From: Mariniflexile sp. TRM1-10
GTDB taxonomy: Bacteria > Bacteroidota > Bacteroidia > Flavobacteriales > Flavobacteriaceae
Direction: 5' to 3'
Length of the DNA stretch: 64,000 bases
NCBI RefSeq assembly: GCF_003425985.1
Contig: NZ_CP022985.1
Span: forward strand, 533,501 to 597,500
Positions 61,550 to 64,000 of the stretch are shown piece by piece. How positions within the stretch are numbered: position 1 is the stretch's first letter; each line of letters opens with the position of its first letter. Under the pieces are notes generated by a model that searched no databases, had not been told where the DNA came from, and worked only from the letters and a program-made list of their open reading frames with translations. The translations under genes and the position numbers were made by a program.

Positions 61550-62065
61550 TTACTTAAACCTTTGCTCGCCTATTGTTTGCTGAAATAGACTCCAATTCAC
61601 ATCACTAGCATTAATAATAAAAGTTTCCGATTTTTTAAAAAAAGAAGTTATCCCGCCTACCCCTCCACCAACAAAGGCACCAGAAAGTCCTCCTATTAAA
61701 CCGCCTTCAGCTGGTGTGTATGAAAAAACCCAATCATTTGGGTCTGAAGAAGAAGCTATTAAAACAGCTCCTAGAGCAGCCCCTGTTGCAGCACCAATAA
61801 GCACATTATTACCTGCTGCCCGTTTGGTTTTTATAAAACCAATTTCTCGTAAACTTATTTTCTCTTGTTTGCTACTCCCTTTTAGTTCCAGAAGTGAATC
61901 ATTAATAAAAATTAGCGACCCCTTATTTATTTGCTTGCCTTCCAAATCATATACTCTAAGGTATATATTGCTTTTTTTTACTTCACTTTGAGCATAAGTG
62001 CCTGTACTAAATACCAAAACTATAGCCAAAGCCATTAGTCTGATTTGCTTTTTTAGTGTCTTCAT
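61550..62065 (-). CDS. Hypothetical exported protein with glycine-rich helices
   Basis: 171 residues, signal peptide (IRLMALAIVLVFSTGTYAQ), a beta-rich part resembling an SH3-like module (GSLIFINDSLLELKG...ISLREIGFIKTKR), then two glycine-zipper-like hydrophobic segments (IGAATGAALGAVLIA and GLIGGLSGAFVGGGVGG) that could insert in or span a membrane. No named family. In the same orientation as the next gene, 39 bp away. Confidence 0.75.
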   Translation of the reverse strand: MKTLKKQIRLMALAIVLVFSTGTYAQSEVKKSNIYLRVYDLEGKQINKGSLIFINDSLLELKGSSKQEKISLREIGFIKTKRAAGNNVLIGAATGAALGAVLIASSSDPNDWVFSYTPAEGGLIGGLSGAFVGGGVGGITSFFKKSETFIINASDVNWSLFQQTIGEQRFK

Positions 62066-62104
62066 GATTTTTTAAATTTATACAGTTAGTTATTATAATT
62101 AATT

Positions 62105-62872
62105 TTATTTGAGCTTATAAGTAAGTCCAATTTTAGAAGATTTAATGTCTCCTTCGCCTGTTTCAAAAATGGCATTAACGGAGTATTTATTAAGCCTCAA
62201 TCCTAATGTTATACCACTAAATCCTGTGCTATCGCTATATAATTCCGTGTTTTTGTAATTCAACAAATCACCTAGATAAAAACCTAGAGTGAATGCTTCT
62301 TCATTAGAAATTTTAAACACATATTCTGAATATAAGTTGAAAGTGAACATAGATTTCTGATTGACAATAATCAGATTTCCGTCATTATTGGTAGTTAATT
62401 CAGATAATTTATCTTGATAAGGTCCAAATTCATTTAGATAAGCAAATTCCAAACCTATAAAACGCCAGTCTACTTTAGGTCTTGTATAAGTATAGTTTAT
62501 TCCAGATTTAATATTAATGGTATAAAAAAGACTCTTTTCACCTTTAACAATTAGATCGCTATAGCCTTCCTTAAAATTATAAGCACCATAGGTTCCTCCC
62601 AATCCATAATAATAATTAAAAAACCTTCCCGTAGTATTTCTATGAATATTAATTGCTACTATAGTTTTAGTATCATTAAAACTATCATCCTCTTGCGAAT
62701 GTTTTCCAAAACTAATGTCTCCAGATACATAGGTTGCGGTTGTTTTTTTATCTATAAAATGTTGTTTTTCGGTATAAGACTTTATCGAGCCGTATGAACC
62801 TGTGGTATAAACCCTTTTAACCTCGCAGGAACTCACAATAATCACTAATAATAAATTCAATAACGCTTTCAT
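62105..62872 (-). CDS. Hypothetical lipoprotein, beta-barrel-like
   Basis: 255 residues from the ATG at 62872, chosen for the lipoprotein signal (KALLNLLLVIIVSSCEVK, Cys16); the frame opens seven codons earlier. Body alternates short aromatic-rich strands (FFNYYYGLGGTYGAYNF, FTFNLYSEYVF, SGITLGLRLNKYSVNAIF), suggesting an outer-membrane or surface beta-structure. Function unknown. Probably co-transcribed with the downstream glycine-rich gene. Confidence 0.72.
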   Translation of the reverse strand: MKALLNLLLVIIVSSCEVKRVYTTGSYGSIKSYTEKQHFIDKKTTATYVSGDISFGKHSQEDDSFNDTKTIVAINIHRNTTGRFFNYYYGLGGTYGAYNFKEGYSDLIVKGEKSLFYTINIKSGINYTYTRPKVDWRFIGLEFAYLNEFGPYQDKLSELTTNNDGNLIIVNQKSMFTFNLYSEYVFKISNEEAFTLGFYLGDLLNYKNTELYSDSTGFSGITLGLRLNKYSVNAIFETGEGDIKSSKIGLTYKLK

Positions 62873-63042
62873 AATAATAGTGTTTAAAGTCATGCTTTTA
62901 TTTTAAAAAACGCATGAATGGTTAGTAGTTCAAATGTACTTTGTGATATTTGATAATCATTTGACTAAAACGCTGATAATTAGAATTATTTTTCTTAAAT
63001 TTCACAAAGTCTTCCAGAAACCTACTTGTAATTTTTCAAAAA

Positions 63043-64000
63043 ATGCAAGAACAATTTATTAGGTATCTAAAGGAAAAAACACAAAATCAGACCTCGTTTG
63101 TAGAAGAAATAGCCACTATTTTAGATATAGGTTATGATGCAGCATACAGACGTATTAATTTAAAAACCAGCTTATCTCTTGAGGAAAGTGTAAAACTTGC
63201 AAAACACTATAAAATATCGTTAAATAATTTATTTGAAGTTGGCAGTCAAAATTCTATCCTTACAGAATTATCACCACCAATACATAACAAAGAAGGTTTA
63301 GAACTCTACTTTAAACAATCGCTTAATAATGTTTTACCATTAACACAATTAAAAAGTGCTTCCATAATTTATTCAGCTAAAGACATTCCACTTTTTCATA
63401 CATTAAAAGATTCCTTTTTATCACGTTATAAAATTTATGTTTGGTTAAAAGATGTTGATACCAATATGACTAAAAGCAAAGTCACATTTGATGATTTTAT
63501 AAAAACCATTCCCGATTCATTACTTGAAAACGCTTACAAATTAGGTGAAGTTTACAAAGACATAAACATTACAGAGATTTGGAACAATACCACCATTAAT
63601 GGCACATTACAACAAGTATTATACTATTTTGAAGCAGGAGCGCTATCAAAAAAATTGGCATTGCTAATTTGTACAGACATTGAAGATGTTATTCGGCATG
63701 TAGAAAAACAAGCCATTCAACAGTCTATAATTGGTTCCAAAAATAAAGCTATTTATAATTTATACATTAACGATATCCATACCATGAGCAATACTATTAT
63801 GGTAAAAACACCTTATAAAAAAGTATTCTTTACACCTTTTACAGTAATAAGTTATTTTAAAATAGAGCATCAACCAACTTGTGAACTTATGCACGATTTT
63901 TTTGAAAAACAAATGAGCATTTCTAAGCTATTGGTGAATGCGGGCGAAAAAGACAGGTCATTATTTTTTAATAGAATGCACCAAAAAATAAACCGATTGC
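63043..64000 (+). CDS. HTH (BetR-like) transcriptional regulator, truncated by window edge
   Basis: An open frame from the ATG at 63043 runs without a stop to the window end (319 codons so far). The first ~65 residues form a helix-turn-helix of the BetR/XRE-like type: SFVEEIATILDIGYDAAYRR then SLSLEESVKLAKHYKISLNN. The remaining ~250 residues are a helical ligand- or partner-binding region common to a group of flavobacterial regulators of unknown signal. Near-complete judging by family size, but the C-terminus is outside the window. Confidence 0.8.
   Translation, partial: MQEQFIRYLKEKTQNQTSFVEEIATILDIGYDAAYRRINLKTSLSLEESVKLAKHYKISLNNLFEVGSQNSILTELSPPIHNKEGLELYFKQSLNNVLPLTQLKSASIIYSAKDIPLFHTLKDSFLSRYKIYVWLKDVDTNMTKSKVTFDDFIKTIPDSLLENAYKLGEVYKDINITEIWNNTTINGTLQQVLYYFEAGALSKKLALLICTDIEDVIRHVEKQAIQQSIIGSKNKAIYNLYINDIHTMSNTIMVKTPYKKVFFTPFTVISYFKIEHQPTCELMHDFFEKQMSISKLLVNAGEKDRSLFFNRMHQKINRL

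Noticed and set aside
1..64000. tRNA or rRNA genes
   Set aside because: No cloverleaf-like GC-rich stretch or rRNA segment was recognised in the intergenic regions I read.

Overview
The window is AT-rich chromosomal DNA of a marine-type Flavobacteriaceae bacterium (Bacteroidota). Evidence: promoters with the Bacteroidota -7 motif TAnnTTTG, type IX secretion signals and a PorT homologue, a TamL-type lipidated Omp85 protein, many short-lipobox lipoproteins, and menaquinone-type UbiE. I cannot name the genus with confidence. I found no tRNA, rRNA or CRISPR array.

Layout. 1-1770: a DDE insertion sequence lying between REP-like palindromes. 1.9-5.0 kb: membrane ion-pumping pyrophosphatase followed by soluble pyrophosphatase, both on the minus strand. 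5.1-8.3 kb: an accessory island of three unrelated plus-strand genes (class D beta-lactamase lipoprotein, small membrane protein, M20 amidohydrolase lipoprotein) with cassette-like flanking repeats. 8.3-17.6 kb: an Mpl-like murein ligase, a TPR protein, a 2017-residue alpha-2-macroglobulin and a DoxX protein. 17.7-23.8 kb: a second cassette-like gene, lipoproteins, a T9SS-exported M64 peptidase, a DUF4136 lipoprotein plus a relic of another copy, and a translationally coupled NRDE / papain-fold-like pair. 23.9-27.4 kb: pruA, then REP units and an IS110 element that sit inside the arms of what looks like the former pruA terminator. 27.4-36.5 kb: a giant LamG surface protein, a TPR protein, rsmG, a fatty-acid desaturase and an aspartate aminotransferase.

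36.6-45.7 kb is a dense minus-strand cluster of small envelope and stress-type proteins (YtxH-like, Lmo0937-like, CsbD-like, holin-like, small lipoproteins) around a CHASE3-PAS histidine kinase, a CheY-like regulator, an AraC regulator and an AI-2E family transporter. 46-48.8 kb holds the TrkH/TrkA potassium uptake pair. 49.3-54.5 kb is an envelope-biogenesis block: ubiE, porT, an RNA methyltransferase and tamL. 54.6-61.3 kb is mostly housekeeping: fbaA, accD, a PAS kinase, rpsO and pnp. 61.5-64 kb holds two envelope proteins and the start of an HTH regulator cut by the window edge.

The most interesting non-coding signals are: (i) three copies of a ~180-bp element with ~19-bp terminal inverted repeats and a shared 20-bp GC-rich palindrome at 49104-49283, 56993-57170 and 61370-61549, with an analogous 162-bp element at 58310-58471; (ii) the IS110 and REP block bracketed by a perfect 16-bp inverted repeat; (iii) the cassette-like repeats that accompany singleton accessory genes at ~6.7-8.2 kb and ~18.2 kb; (iv) in-frame oddities in the macroglobulin (a SusC-like TonB-box segment and a GC-rich palindromic insert).
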